Assembly: GCA_900553105.1 (NCBI GenBank)
Contig: USCE01000096.1
Span: forward strand, 1-5,594
Length of the DNA: 5,594 nucleotides
Reading direction: 5' to 3'
Origin: an uncultured Sutterella sp.
GTDB taxonomy: Bacteria > Pseudomonadota > Gammaproteobacteria > Burkholderiales > Burkholderiaceae_F
Below, piece after piece: positions 5,546 to 5,594 of the stretch. Made by a program: the position numbers and the translations under genes. How positions within the stretch are numbered: the stretch's first letter is position 1; each line of letters starts with the position of its first letter. The notes beneath the pieces were generated by a model. The model had not been told where the DNA came from and made no database searches. It saw nothing but the letters and a program-made list of their open reading frames with translations.

Positions 5546-5594
5546 CAAATACTCAGTTTTAACTATATAAGCAAAATTTAATTACTCTGTTTAC

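Noticed and set aside
5546..5594. Possible C-terminal end of a minus-strand gene (TAA at 5561-5559)
   Set aside because: Only 11 AT-rich codons are visible before the window ends, and the other two frames are closed, so this is too little to call a gene.

Overview
This window looks like a contig end from a gut-type Betaproteobacterium, most likely the Sutterellaceae (Parasutterella/Turicimonas-like). The reasons are near-balanced base composition, a protein that resembles the betaproteobacterial DUF2863 family, a tail that resembles a betaproteobacterial RNase E C-terminus, and amino-acid-oriented metabolism. The placement is an inference from memory, not a search result.

Layout, left to right. 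Positions 1-45 are not biology: they are an Illumina Nextera P7/i7 adapter left on the contig. Positions 46-153 encode a short piece of an ABC-transporter nucleotide-binding domain that runs in frame into an unrelated protein tail (to 807). That tail is disordered and Glu/Thr/Val-rich and ends like RNase E, so the join is probably a chimera. A perfect 11-bp stem-loop without a U-tract (821-847) separates it from a DUF2863-like protein of unknown function (867-2093, +). A bidirectional intrinsic terminator (2102-2135) lies between this gene and a convergent two-gene operon on the minus strand.

The minus-strand operon is the heart of the window. Transcription starts near 5460 from a sigma70-like promoter (5468-5496). 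It passes through a lysine riboswitch (L box aptamer, about 5289-5458) with a complete expression platform: an antiterminator that competes with aptamer helix P1, and an intrinsic terminator (8-bp stem plus U8, 5220-5247). It then reads a 12-TM APC/LAT-family amino acid permease (3777-5183) and, 14 nt later, a YtcJ-type metal-dependent amidohydrolase (2155-3762). The predicted logic is OFF at high lysine. The joint control suggests that the permease imports lysine or a lysine derivative, and that the amidohydrolase acts on a lysine-linked compound, for example by releasing lysine from an N-acyl or N-formyl form. That substrate link is a hypothesis.

From 5512 to 5545 a strong hairpin followed by a short U-tract on the minus strand probably terminates a gene that lies beyond the right edge. 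The last 49 bases hold nothing that can be called with confidence.
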